A DNA stretch of 64,000 nucleotides, taken from Zafaria cholistanensis (GTDB taxonomy: Bacteria; Actinomycetota; Actinomycetes; Actinomycetales; Micrococcaceae). Under the pieces are notes generated by a model, which was not told the DNA's origin, made no database searches, and saw only the letters and a list, made by a program, of their open reading frames with translations. Numbering within the stretch: position 1 is the stretch's first letter; each line of letters starts with the position of its first letter. Location: NCBI RefSeq assembly GCF_008580665.1, contig NZ_BKDJ01000005.1:139589-203588 (forward strand). Direction: 5' to 3'. This document shows positions 16,887 to 25,673 of the stretch, piece by piece. The translations under genes were made by a program, and so were the position numbers.

Positions 16887-19250
16887 CTATGCCGCCGTGA
16901 CGGCCACGGTGCGGGTGGCCAGGACTGCGCCGGTGATCCAGTGCAGGAATTGCACCGATATGGTGTACTTCCCCGGGTTGGACGGGCGGAGGAGGAAGTC
17001 GAACTTTTCGGCCGCCCCGGACATGAGGGTGCTGGTCAGCAGCGGCTGGCCTGCGGCGCTCGGATGGACCGCGGGACCGTCGGGGTCCTCGGTGTGCCAG
17101 AAGGGCCGTCCGTCGTGCCCCAGGAGTTCGGCGATGGCGGCTGGCTGGCCGGCCTCATCCAGGATCCGCATGCGGGTGGGGAAGTAGTCCACGTTGACCA
17201 TCCGTATCAGGGTGGGCGCCTTGGTCCCTCCGGCGACGTTGGCGCGCATGGTGCTGAGGGCCCAGACCCTGTCGCCCTTGGGCCGGGAGGCGATGGCGCC
17301 GCCCAGCAGATAGAAGTGCCTTGGATTGAACCGGTTCAGGCCCGCGTCCTCGCCCGAGAGTCCTGCCGCATGGTTCAGTTCATGCCATCGGGGATCGATG
17401 GAATAAGGGAGCAGCAGGGTCTCCGTGGCGATGTCGTATAACGGTCCCTGGATCGAGTAGCGGCGCATTCCCTTCGGTGGCGGCGACGCGGGATCTGTCC
17501 CGGGGTCCACGATGACCGGCCCGAACATGCCCATCTGGACGTGCAGCGGCGTGTTGACATGGCAGTGGTAGAAGTACGTCCCCGCGGAGCCGCGGTTGGG
17601 GTTGCCCGGTTCCGCGACATCCGGCCGCCACTGGTAGGTGTAGTGCCCCGTCACCTCGTAGGACGTGTGCCCGACGCCGTCGTTGCGCGGGTCCGGTTCG
17701 ATGCCGTGCCAGTGGACGGTGTGGACCTTCTTGCTGGGCTTGATGGTGCCATGGAACAGCTGTCCCTCGGTCAGCCGAAGCAGCGGGCCGGGAAGTTGCC
17801 GGCCGGACTTGCCGTTCTCGAAGCTCCAGATCTCGTGCCTGGAACCGTCCGGAAACTTGAGTTCGCGGCCGAAGAAATCGAACTCCATCTTCACATCCGG
17901 CCGGAGCTTGAATTTGGTCTCCGGGCTGCCCTCGTGGGGCTGGTCCGAGGCAAAGTCCACTTGGCTGCGGAACGTGTGGTGGGCCTCGCTTTCCACGGTT
18001 CCCGGCAGGCCCGGTTCAGGCGTGGTGCCCGCTCCGAGCGTCCAGTCGCTCAGGAGCCCGCCCGGGTAGAGGCCTCCGGCGGCCGTCTGCGAGGGCTCGG
18101 CGTGGCAGTGCATCGGATATTTCCAGTCCCCCGTCCTTGCGTTCCACACCGCATCCACCACATCCGGAGGACGGCGTACGGGGAGGATGGACTCGGTCCG
18201 TTCCAACGGGCTCAGATGGATCGTGTCCTCCCAGTGCTGCAGCACCACCCGGCCGCCGGTGACCCGTCCATTGCTGCGCGGGAAGTCGACCCCGTTGGAC
18301 CGGACGGTCCACACGTGGTTCCCGTGGTAGTGCAGTTGGTGGTCCACAATCCCCGCGTTGACCATCCTCATCAGGTGGCCCGTGCGGATCGCGCCGGCCG
18401 CGGGGGAAGCGCTGAAGTTCCTCACGTCCGTTTCCCGCGGCAGCCCCGAAGGCAGGGTGTCCTCCTCCCGGCGTTCGTTGAACTCCTCGTCGATCGTCAG
18501 TGCCAGGGCCTGGAATCCTGAGTACCCGTTGAGGGTAAAGTACCGCGGCTCCGCCGGAACCCTGGCCGGGTCCACGGCCTGCCCCTGGGAGGCCAGGCGC
18601 GCCCAGTGCGGGTCCACGTCGTGGCAGAGCCACAGCCACTGGCGTTCGAATTCGGGGCCTTCGGGCCCCAGCCGCCAGGCATCCTGCGGGTCGATGACCA
18701 CCAACGCTCCGTACAGGCCCAAGGTCCGTTCCACCGGGGCGTTGCCCGGATCCGAGTAGAGGTACGTCCCCGGGTCCGGGGCGGGAAACTGCAGGAGCTT
18801 CGAGGCTCCCGGCGCTATGGGGCCGGTGCCGACGTGCGGCCTGGGGGTGCCGGGCGTGCCGGCGGCACCGGCATTGTGGAAACGGAGCTCGTGCGGATGT
18901 CGAAGGTTGTTGTGGACGCGCACGGCGATCGTGCTTCCGGACTCGGCGATCAGCGTCCGGTCCGGAAAGAAGCTCGCCCAGTGGGCCCGCCGTGCCAGGA
19001 ACTGCCGGTCATTTTCGGGGTCCGGGCCCAGGGGAGCGGGCCGGCCGTGGGGTGGTTCGGCGGCTTCGGGCGGATAGGTCCTGGCCGCGACCAGGGCGCC
19101 CGAAGCCATGAAGGCATGGGGCCTGATGGCCAGCGCCGGCCGCGGATCCGCCCGCTCCGTCCGCCGCTCCCCGAACCCCCTGTGGTACACCAGGGAGCCG
19201 TCCACCATGGGCAGGAAACCCTCATTGATGTGGATATCCAGAACGCTCAT
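16887..19250 (-). CDS. Multicopper oxidase-like protein, four cupredoxin units, no signal peptide
   Basis: A 787-residue multicopper oxidase family protein. Copper-ligand motifs occur as LHYHG (about residue 306), MHCHAE (380), VHWHG (512) and YHCHVNTPLHVQMGM (561). The last has a Cys between two His and a downstream His/Met, as expected for type 1 and type 3 copper sites. The first cupredoxin unit (about 95-190) has lost its ligands (RFHNAG and TYLYSDPG), and the region after 600 carries none. No export signal is present, which is unusual for the family. GGAGG stands before the ATG. The start overlaps the stop of the Tat-signal protein upstream (ATGA), so they form one operon. The substrate (phenols, Mn, Fe or Cu) is not determinable. 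Confidence 0.85.
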   Translation of the reverse strand: MSVLDIHINEGFLPMVDGSLVYHRGFGERRTERADPRPALAIRPHAFMASGALVAARTYPPEAAEPPHGRPAPLGPDPENDRQFLARRAHWASFFPDRTLIAESGSTIAVRVHNNLRHPHELRFHNAGAAGTPGTPRPHVGTGPIAPGASKLLQFPAPDPGTYLYSDPGNAPVERTLGLYGALVVIDPQDAWRLGPEGPEFERQWLWLCHDVDPHWARLASQGQAVDPARVPAEPRYFTLNGYSGFQALALTIDEEFNERREEDTLPSGLPRETDVRNFSASPAAGAIRTGHLMRMVNAGIVDHQLHYHGNHVWTVRSNGVDFPRSNGRVTGGRVVLQHWEDTIHLSPLERTESILPVRRPPDVVDAVWNARTGDWKYPMHCHAEPSQTAAGGLYPGGLLSDWTLGAGTTPEPGLPGTVESEAHHTFRSQVDFASDQPHEGSPETKFKLRPDVKMEFDFFGRELKFPDGSRHEIWSFENGKSGRQLPGPLLRLTEGQLFHGTIKPSKKVHTVHWHGIEPDPRNDGVGHTSYEVTGHYTYQWRPDVAEPGNPNRGSAGTYFYHCHVNTPLHVQMGMFGPVIVDPGTDPASPPPKGMRRYSIQGPLYDIATETLLLPYSIDPRWHELNHAAGLSGEDAGLNRFNPRHFYLLGGAIASRPKGDRVWALSTMRANVAGGTKAPTLIRMVNVDYFPTRMRILDEAGQPAAIAELLGHDGRPFWHTEDPDGPAVHPSAAGQPLLTSTLMSGAAEKFDFLLRPSNPGKYTISVQFLHWITGAVLATRTVAVTAA

Positions 19251-19945
19251 GATGTTCCTCCGCTCCGCAGTGCCGGCAGGTCCAGCGCCAACAGCTCATC
19301 GTGTTGCGCGTCGGTGAACTCGAGGCTCAGCCCCGATCGCGCTCGCGGGACCAGATAGCTGACATGCAGGCTTTCGGCCGCCTTGCCCGGGATGCTTCCC
19401 GCGGTCCGGTCGGAGTCCTGCGGCGTGACCGTTGTCGCGGTCCCGGCCAGCCGCAGCCGCAACTGGCCGGGACTGAACAACACGGGGTCGGGCCCGTCAT
19501 TCTGGATGCGGACTTCAAGCACCATCACATCCGGCCACGTCAGGTTGACCGGCTCGGACGCTCCGGGGGCCGCGGGCGCCGGAGCGCTCCCCCCGCCGTG
19601 ACCGTGGCCGCCGGCGGCGGCGAGGGCCATCTTCACCGGCGGCGGCCCTCCGCCGTGTTCGATGATCGACGCGGCAGCGGCGAGCCCGTGGAACGCCGGC
19701 TTTCCCTGTGCGTTCAAACGGGCCAGCCGCCCCGCGCGCACCACGGACAGTGAACCGAAGGCGGTGGGAACACGCGCCGCCACGCCCGCCGGGGCCGTGG
19801 CAGATATCACGTACGCGCCTTGGGCGGCCACCAGCAGGGCCCCTCCGGCGAGTACCAGGCCAAACTGGCGCCGGCTCAAGCCTCCCGCCGGCACATCGTC
19901 ACCCTGCGCATCGTCACCATGCACGTAGTCGCCACGCAAGCCCAC
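19247..19945 (-). CDS. Tat-signal protein, operon partner of the multicopper oxidase
   Basis: A 232-residue protein with a twin-arginine signal (SRRQFGLVLAGGALLVAAQG, about residues 26-45). A glycine/histidine-rich stretch (GGHGHGGG) and a beta-rich C-terminal half (MVLEVRIQNDGPDPVLFSPGQLRLRL) that looks like an immunoglobulin- or cupredoxin-like fold follow. I know no function for it. GTG 19945 was chosen since GGGGAGGACCC precedes it and it puts the RR motif near the N-terminus. Its stop overlaps the oxidase start. A plausible role is an escort carrying the signal-less folded oxidase through the Tat system or delivering copper, like MelC1 for tyrosinase; this is inference. Confidence 0.7.
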   Translation of the reverse strand: MGLRGDYVHGDDAQGDDVPAGGLSRRQFGLVLAGGALLVAAQGAYVISATAPAGVAARVPTAFGSLSVVRAGRLARLNAQGKPAFHGLAAAASIIEHGGGPPPVKMALAAAGGHGHGGGSAPAPAAPGASEPVNLTWPDVMVLEVRIQNDGPDPVLFSPGQLRLRLAGTATTVTPQDSDRTAGSIPGKAAESLHVSYLVPRARSGLSLEFTDAQHDELLALDLPALRSGGTS

Positions 19946-20129
19946 GGGTCCTCCCCAAGAAGGTGGTTGTTGGACCACCCCAGTTTCGGGCACGCAGGTT
20001 GGGAAAAAGTTGAGGATGGTGCCGGCAGGCCCCCGCACCGGGACCTTCCGTGGGACGTCGGGGCGTACGGTCAGGAACCCTGCGCCACCACAGCGTGTTC
20101 CGGGCAGGCCAGCCCCTAAACTAGGCACC

Positions 20130-21074
20130 ATGGAAATCCTGTTCTGGGTGCTGGTCCCGCTGCTTGTCCTGACCCTTGGCTGGTGGTGGCTGGCGCGAGT
20201 GCGGGCCAGGAACTCGGCGGAGGTCGCCGCAGCCGTGGGGCCGGAGGCTGCGGTTGCCGCCTCGGCGCTGCTGAACGCCGAAACCCATCGTGCCGTGTAC
20301 CGGAACCTGGGGCAGGACAACTTCCTGGGCGCCGTCCAGGAGTTCCGCAATGCCACCGGGCTGGGCGTGAAACAGTGCATCGTCGCCGTGCGCAGCCTCC
20401 AGCAGTACCCTCAGGTCTTTCGCGACCGGGCGGCGCAGGAGCCGGCCGGACCGGAACCCGCCGGGCCGGCCGCAGACACCCCCTCCCGGGCATCCGCACC
20501 CGAGCCTCCGGTCCCGCCGGCCCCCGCCGTGCCGGCAGTTCCGGCGTCGGCCCCGCAAAACGGCGCCGCGCCCGAGCCGTCGGAGGAGGCACTGACCATC
20601 CCCGACGACTGGACCGAGCGTTTCGGCAGTGCCGCCGGACGCACCACCACCTCGTTCAAGATCACCGCCGAAACCGCCGGGGCCACCCAGGAATTCTCCA
20701 GCGACGACCTGCCCCCGGCGGAGCACGACCAGTTCCTTTCGCTGATGCGCGACCATGACCTTGGCGGCGCCGCGGCACTCTTCGCCAGGCACTCGGGCCT
20801 GGACGAGGAAGCCATCCGCCAGCTGCTCGAGTCGGCGCCCACCGGAAGCGCCGGGGGGGAAGGGGAAATCTCCGAGGTCACCTTCGAGGGGGAGGGACCA
20901 AACGGGCGGATCAGCTTCAGCGCCGGCGACCTGCCTGCTGCCGAACGCAGGCTCTTCCTGGAGCACCTGGGCTCGGGCCGCCTTGACGAAGCCGCCCGGA
21001 TCATCAGCGCGCGCACCGGCCTGCCCCATGACGCCGTCCGCGGGATCCTCTCCGCCTTCGGCAAACAGGCCTAG
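20130..21074 (+). CDS. Membrane-anchored protein with three L7/L12-C-terminal-like repeats
   Basis: A 314-residue protein of unknown function. One N-terminal membrane segment (about residues 3-22) is followed by a helical repeat (56-90) whose FRNATGLGVKQCIVAV resembles the C-terminal domain of ribosomal protein L7/L12. A Pro/Ala-rich linker (100-155) and two more diverged copies (199-234 and 275-310) follow, each preceded by a similar stretch (FSSDDLPPAEHDQF and FSAGDLPAAERRLF). The copies share the pattern of a short helix, a Gly or Asp turn, then A-x5-TGL or SGL and a second helix. The ATG has TAAACT seven bases upstream and no Shine-Dalgarno sequence. It stands alone between the oxidase operon and tRNA-Ser. 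Confidence 0.8.
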   Translation: MEILFWVLVPLLVLTLGWWWLARVRARNSAEVAAAVGPEAAVAASALLNAETHRAVYRNLGQDNFLGAVQEFRNATGLGVKQCIVAVRSLQQYPQVFRDRAAQEPAGPEPAGPAADTPSRASAPEPPVPPAPAVPAVPASAPQNGAAPEPSEEALTIPDDWTERFGSAAGRTTTSFKITAETAGATQEFSSDDLPPAEHDQFLSLMRDHDLGGAAALFARHSGLDEEAIRQLLESAPTGSAGGEGEISEVTFEGEGPNGRISFSAGDLPAAERRLFLEHLGSGRLDEAARIISARTGLPHDAVRGILSAFGKQA

Positions 21075-21200
21075 GAACCCGCCGCGCCCGCCGCATCCCC
21101 GCAGAAACCCCAGCGCGGCGGGCACCCCAGCCTGACTGGCATTCGCGGCTGGCGAGCGCCCGAGCCTGCGACCCCTGGAACGCGGGGTTCGCAGAAACAC

Positions 21201-21226
21201 AAAAACCCCCGGATTCCCGGGGGTTT
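21201..21226 (-). terminator. Terminator of tRNA-Ser(GCT)
   Basis: A perfect stem (AAAACCCCCGG with CCGGGGGTTTT) and a short loop; on the minus strand it ends in a T-run. It starts seven bases past the tRNA 3' end. Confidence 0.85.
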
Positions 21227-21232
21227 TCTGCG

Positions 21233-21321
21233 CGGACACGGGGGGATTTGAACCCCCGGTCGAGTTTAACCCCGACCCTTCATTAGCAGTGAAGTCCATT
21301 CGGCCGCTCTGGCACGTGTCC
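21233..21321 (-). tRNA. tRNA-Ser(GCT)
   Basis: An 89-base class II tRNA with a long variable arm. Acceptor GGACACG/CGTGTCC, anticodon stem CTTCA/TGAAG with loop CTGCTAA (anticodon GCT), T-loop TTCAAAT. CCA is not encoded. Confidence 0.96.
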
Positions 21322-21383
21322 TTGTTGCCGTTTCCAGCCCTCCCAGACTACCGAAAGCAGGCGCCGCTTTCAAAAACGGGGCC

Positions 21384-23495
21384 CTACCGGCGCGCCGCAC
21401 CAACCTTCCGCCACAGGAACCCGTAGCTGGTGGCCAGCATCCGCGCGCTTTGCCGGTTGTCGGAGGCGCCGGCGTGGCCGCCGTCGAGCGCCTCGTGGTA
21501 CCAGATGTCCGGGACGCCGGCGTCGGTCAGTTTCGCTGCCATTTTGCGGGCCTGCTCCGGCCCTACCCGGTCGTCGCTGGTGGCGGTCCAGATCAGCGTG
21601 GCCGGGTAGCCGGCCCCTTCGGCCAGCCGCTCATCATCGAAGCGGTGGTAGGGGGAGAAGGTGCGCAGGAACTCCCAGTCACCGGGCACTTCCGGGTCCC
21701 CGTACTCGGCGATCCACGAATGCCCGGCGCCCAGCCTGGTGTACCGGCGCATGTCCAGCAGCGGCACGCCGCAGGAGATCGCACCAAACAGCTCCGGATA
21801 CCCGGTGAGCATGTTGCCCACCAGCAGCCCGCCGTTGCTGCGCCCCGTGGCGGCGAGCCGCTCCGGGGCCGTCACCCCCCGCGCCACGAGGTCCCGGGCA
21901 ACCGCCGCGAAGTCCTCGTAGGCGCGGTGCCGCGCCTCGCGCAGCGCCGCCCGGTGCCAGTCCGGTCCGTATTCGCCGCCGCCACGGATGTTCGCCACCA
22001 CGTACACGCCGCCGCGCCCGTCCGCGGTGCGGCGTTCCAGCCATGCGCGGCCCACCGTCCCCGAGTACGACGGCGTCAGGGAGGTCTGGAAGCCGCCGTA
22101 TCCGTTCATCAGCACCGGGTTGCCTCCGTCCAGGGCCATGCCGCGGGGGGCGACCTGGAAGTAGGGGACGCGGGTGCCGTCCTCGCTGGTCGCGAAGTGT
22201 TGCTCGACGGCATACCCTTCGGCGGGGAAAAACCCGGTCGCGCGCTTGACCGGGTCCGGGGGGCCGGCGTCGACGGTTCCCCGCGCCAGCGTGGTGGGGG
22301 TGAGGAATCCCGTCATGGTCAGCCAGTAGTCGTTGGCCGTCTCCGGGTCCTCGTCATCGACGGCGGCCACCTGGAAGGTGTGAAGTTCCGCGCCCACCTC
22401 CAGCGGGCGCACGGCCCACCCGCGGCTCGGGTCCGCGACCAGCACCTGGGAGGTGACATCGCGCAGCACGTTCAGCAGCAGGTGGTCGCGGGTGAAATCG
22501 TAGGACTCCAGCGAGGAGGATCCGTCCGGGACAAACACCTCGGTCACGGTGCGGTCGCCGGCCAGGAACGCCTCCAGCGGGGCGACGGCCAGCGTGCCCG
22601 GGGCCAGCGTCCGGTCCCCGATCTCCCACGGGGTCTGCGGGCTCAGCAGAAGCCACTGGCGGTGCAGGCCCACCTGCACGTCGGTGGGCACCTCAATGGG
22701 ACGCCACCGGTCCGCCCCCAGCACGCTGGTGCGCGAGTTGTGGAAGTCAATGACATCCACGGCGACGGTCCGCTCGAAGCCCGGCCGCGCATCGTGCGAA
22801 ACCACCGCCAGCACGTGGGACTGGTCCACCGCGAACACCTCCGGGGCATGGGCCGGGTCCTGTCCCCGCTCCACGCGCCTGACCGTGCGGGCGTAGGAGG
22901 AGCGGGTCAGCGAGCCGGGCCCGAAGTCCGTCGCCACGTACAGCGCGTCCGGACCGTCCCAGGAAACCCGGGTTTTGGCGGAGGGCAGGCGGAATCCCCC
23001 GTCCTCGGGGGCCACCCAATCCCGCGAGGGGAGGTCGAACTCGCGCACCTCCACCGCGTCCCCGCCGTCCGGGGAGAGCATCACCAAGGCGCGGCGGTAG
23101 GGCCCGCCAGGCGGCGGCCGCAGCATCCGGGTGCCGGCGAACACCCATCCGACCCCTTCGGCGGCGGCGAGCGCGTCCACGTCCAGCAGCACTTCCCACA
23201 CGGTGCGGTCGGTGCGGTACTGCTCCCAGGCAGTGCGCCGCCACAGTCCCTTGGGGTGCTCGGCGTCGCGCCAAAAGTTGTAGTAGTGGTCCCCGCGCTT
23301 GGTGACCGCCGGGATCCGATCCCCGGAATCGAGCACTTCCAGCAGCGAAGCCTCCAGGCTCCGGTGGGCATCGTCGAAGAGCATGTCCTCGGTTTGCGCA
23401 TTGCGCGCCCTCACCCAGTCCAGGGCGCGCTCGCCGCGGATGTCCTCCAGCCACAGGTACGGGTCGTCGGCGGGGCCAACAGGGGTGGTGCTCAT
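21384..23495 (-). CDS. Prolyl oligopeptidase family serine peptidase (S9A)
   Basis: A cytosolic peptidase of 703 residues that should cleave short peptides after proline. It has the S9A layout: an N-terminal segment (DDPYLWLEDI), a beta-propeller region (about 70-420) and a C-terminal alpha/beta-hydrolase domain. The catalytic triad is visible as GRSNGGLLV (Ser, near residue 549), an Asp in ATSDDRVGP, and His in LDGGHAGAS (near 677). No signal peptide. The ATG at 23495 was chosen because AGGAGA precedes it and it starts with the conserved block; the frame stays open far upstream only because of GC bias. It is monocistronic and followed by tRNA-Ser. Confidence 0.93.
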   Translation of the reverse strand: MSTTPVGPADDPYLWLEDIRGERALDWVRARNAQTEDMLFDDAHRSLEASLLEVLDSGDRIPAVTKRGDHYYNFWRDAEHPKGLWRRTAWEQYRTDRTVWEVLLDVDALAAAEGVGWVFAGTRMLRPPPGGPYRRALVMLSPDGGDAVEVREFDLPSRDWVAPEDGGFRLPSAKTRVSWDGPDALYVATDFGPGSLTRSSYARTVRRVERGQDPAHAPEVFAVDQSHVLAVVSHDARPGFERTVAVDVIDFHNSRTSVLGADRWRPIEVPTDVQVGLHRQWLLLSPQTPWEIGDRTLAPGTLAVAPLEAFLAGDRTVTEVFVPDGSSSLESYDFTRDHLLLNVLRDVTSQVLVADPSRGWAVRPLEVGAELHTFQVAAVDDEDPETANDYWLTMTGFLTPTTLARGTVDAGPPDPVKRATGFFPAEGYAVEQHFATSEDGTRVPYFQVAPRGMALDGGNPVLMNGYGGFQTSLTPSYSGTVGRAWLERRTADGRGGVYVVANIRGGGEYGPDWHRAALREARHRAYEDFAAVARDLVARGVTAPERLAATGRSNGGLLVGNMLTGYPELFGAISCGVPLLDMRRYTRLGAGHSWIAEYGDPEVPGDWEFLRTFSPYHRFDDERLAEGAGYPATLIWTATSDDRVGPEQARKMAAKLTDAGVPDIWYHEALDGGHAGASDNRQSARMLATSYGFLWRKVGAARR

Positions 23496-23633
23496 GCGGG
23501 TCTCCTGCGCAGCGTCCGTGCCTCCACGGTATGCCGTCCTGGAAGCGGGGGAAGGTGGGGTATGGGCCATGTGATGCATTAACGCATGCCGCGCGGCCGC
23601 CGTGCCGGAGGTGGGGCCGTGGCGCCCCGGGCC

Positions 23634-23680
23634 GGGTTCGGTGCTCCGGGCCGGGTTCGGCGCCCCCGGGCACCGAACCC
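23634..23680. promoter_or_regulatory. Inverted repeat in the divergent intergenic region
   Basis: GGGTTCGGTGC (23634-23644) and GCACCGAACCC (23670-23680) are perfect 11-bp arms around 25 bases that carry a further partial copy (GGGTTCGG). The repeat ends 20 bases before the -10-like TAGGCT (23700-23705) of the FAD protein gene. It may be an operator or a structured site. Confidence 0.4.
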
Positions 23681-23711
23681 TTGGCCGCGCCCCGGCCACT
23701 AGGCTGGGGGG

Positions 23712-25673
23712 ATGGGAAATGGGCATTTCAGAATCGTGGTCATCGGTGCGGGACCGCGCGGCACGTCCCTGCTGGAGCGGCTGGCATCGCGGCTGGAGGA
23801 GGCCCGGGCGGGCGCCCGCCCCCGCCTTCTCCTGGACATCACCGTGGTGGACCCCCACGAGCCCGGTCCCGGCCACGTTTGGGCCACCGGCCAGCCCAGG
23901 CTGTTCCTGATGAACACCCCCGCCCTGTTCCCCACGGTGGCCCCGCCCCGCACTAACGGGGCCGGCCCGGGCCTGACCTTCGCGCAGTGGTGCGCCTCCG
24001 GGGGAGACGGGGCCACGCTGACCCCGCCCGAGGCCGCGGAACTGGCGGCCCTCGGCCCCGGTTCCTTCCCTTCCCGGGCCCTGTATGGACGCTACCTGCG
24101 CCATGTCCATGAACGGGCCGGGGCCCTGCTGGCCGTGCACCCCGCCGTGGCGCAGCTGCGGCACGTGCCTGCTTCGGCGCTGTCCGTGCGCCGTACCGGT
24201 TCCGGCTATGCGGTGGGGCTCGACGGCGGGCACGGCACCCTTGCGGCGGACGCCGTCGTGCTGGCCGTGGGTCACGTCCCCGCCCTGCCGACCCCGCGGC
24301 AGCAGGCCGCCGGCGAGCGGGCCGGCGTCGCCGGCCTGCACTACCAGCCGCCCAACGTGCCCGCCGACGTCGACTGGAGCGCGTACCCCGAGGGCGGCCC
24401 GGTGCTGGTGCGTGGGTTGGGACTGAACTTCTTCGACGCCATGGTGCAGTTGACCGTGGGCCGCAACGGCGAGTTCGTCGCGACCGGGCAGGGGCCCGGC
24501 CGGGCGCTGGAGTACCGCGCCTCCGGACGCGAACCGGTGCTGCACGCGGCCTCCCGCCGCGGCACGCCCTACCGGGCCAAGGCCGCGGTGGACGCCTTCA
24601 TTCCGCCTTCGGTGTCCCTGCGCCACCTGAGCTTCGAGGCTGTCCACGCCCTGGCTGCCGAGGGCGCGCCGGGGGAGCCGCCGGGCAAGGTTGGATTCGA
24701 AGCGCACATCTGGCCCCTGCTGCACCGCGACGTGCTGCGCACCTACTACGCCACGCTGGCCCGGACCCGCCCGGAACTGTTCCCGTACGGGACGGCGGCA
24801 TTCACCGCCCGCCTGGACACGGTGCTGGAAGCCCCGCACCCCGGACACGAGGTGTGGCGCACCGAGGCCCGGCGGCTGGTGGCCGACCTGGCCCCCGAGG
24901 CCGGATGGCTGGACGTGCCCGCCCTGGGGCACCCCTTCGCCGAGCGCGGCTTCAGCGGCCACGAGGAGTACCAGGCCGCGGTGCTGGAATACCTCGAGGA
25001 GGACGCGCGCGGCTCGGCGCGGGGGGAGGACGACGCGCTCAAGATGGCCATCGGCGCGCTCAACGCCGGACGCATGGTGGTCAAGCGGATGGTTGCCGAG
25101 GAACTGCTTGAGGACGCCAGCCGCCTGGAGGAACTCCAGCGCTGGTTCGAACCGCTGGTGGAGGGACTGGCCAGCGGCCCGCCGCTGCAGCGCATCGAGG
25201 AACTGGCCGCGCTGGCCCGGGCCGGGGTGGTGCAGTTCATCGGCCCGGACCCGGTGTTCGGACTCGACGAGGAGGCCGGGCACTTCACCGCGTCCTCGCC
25301 ATGGGTCGACGCCGAGCCGGTGACTGCCCGGCACATGCTGGAGGCGATGATGCCGGCCAACCGCGTCGCCCAAACCGCCTCGCCGCTGCTGCGCCAGCTC
25401 CAGGAGGACGGAATGGCCCGTCCGCGCACGCTGCGCGACGGCGATGGCGAGGAGGTGCACGGCTCCGGCTTCGACGTGGTGGGAGAACCGTACCGGCTGG
25501 TGGACACGGCGGGGGTGCCCCACCGCGGGATCTTCGTGCTCGGACTGCAGCTCTCCAGCGTGCAGTGGGGTACCGCCATTGCCGCCGAAGCGGGGGCCTC
25601 CTTCGCCGACGGGGCGCGCACCTTGGGCGATGCCGATGCCACCGCCTCCGAGCTGCTTCGCCTGGCCGGCTAG
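23712..25673 (+). CDS. FAD/NAD(P)-binding protein of the FAD_NAD_binding_9 type
   Basis: A 653-residue flavoprotein of unknown reaction. The N-terminus has a dinucleotide-binding fold (IVVIGAGPRGTSLLERL) followed by VVDPHEPGPGHVWATGQ and LFLMNTP, which mark the FAD/NAD(P)-binding family found in many actinobacteria and distantly related to N-hydroxylating monooxygenases. A second nucleotide site (VLAVGHVPALP, about residue 175) and a long C-terminal helical region follow, ending in GIFVLGLQLSSVQWGTAIAAEAG. The ATG has TAGGCT six bases upstream and no ribosome-binding site. It is divergent from the peptidase gene with a hairpin between. Substrate and partner are unknown. Confidence 0.8.
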   Translation: MGNGHFRIVVIGAGPRGTSLLERLASRLEEARAGARPRLLLDITVVDPHEPGPGHVWATGQPRLFLMNTPALFPTVAPPRTNGAGPGLTFAQWCASGGDGATLTPPEAAELAALGPGSFPSRALYGRYLRHVHERAGALLAVHPAVAQLRHVPASALSVRRTGSGYAVGLDGGHGTLAADAVVLAVGHVPALPTPRQQAAGERAGVAGLHYQPPNVPADVDWSAYPEGGPVLVRGLGLNFFDAMVQLTVGRNGEFVATGQGPGRALEYRASGREPVLHAASRRGTPYRAKAAVDAFIPPSVSLRHLSFEAVHALAAEGAPGEPPGKVGFEAHIWPLLHRDVLRTYYATLARTRPELFPYGTAAFTARLDTVLEAPHPGHEVWRTEARRLVADLAPEAGWLDVPALGHPFAERGFSGHEEYQAAVLEYLEEDARGSARGEDDALKMAIGALNAGRMVVKRMVAEELLEDASRLEELQRWFEPLVEGLASGPPLQRIEELAALARAGVVQFIGPDPVFGLDEEAGHFTASSPWVDAEPVTARHMLEAMMPANRVAQTASPLLRQLQEDGMARPRTLRDGDGEEVHGSGFDVVGEPYRLVDTAGVPHRGIFVLGLQLSSVQWGTAIAAEAGASFADGARTLGDADATASELLRLAG

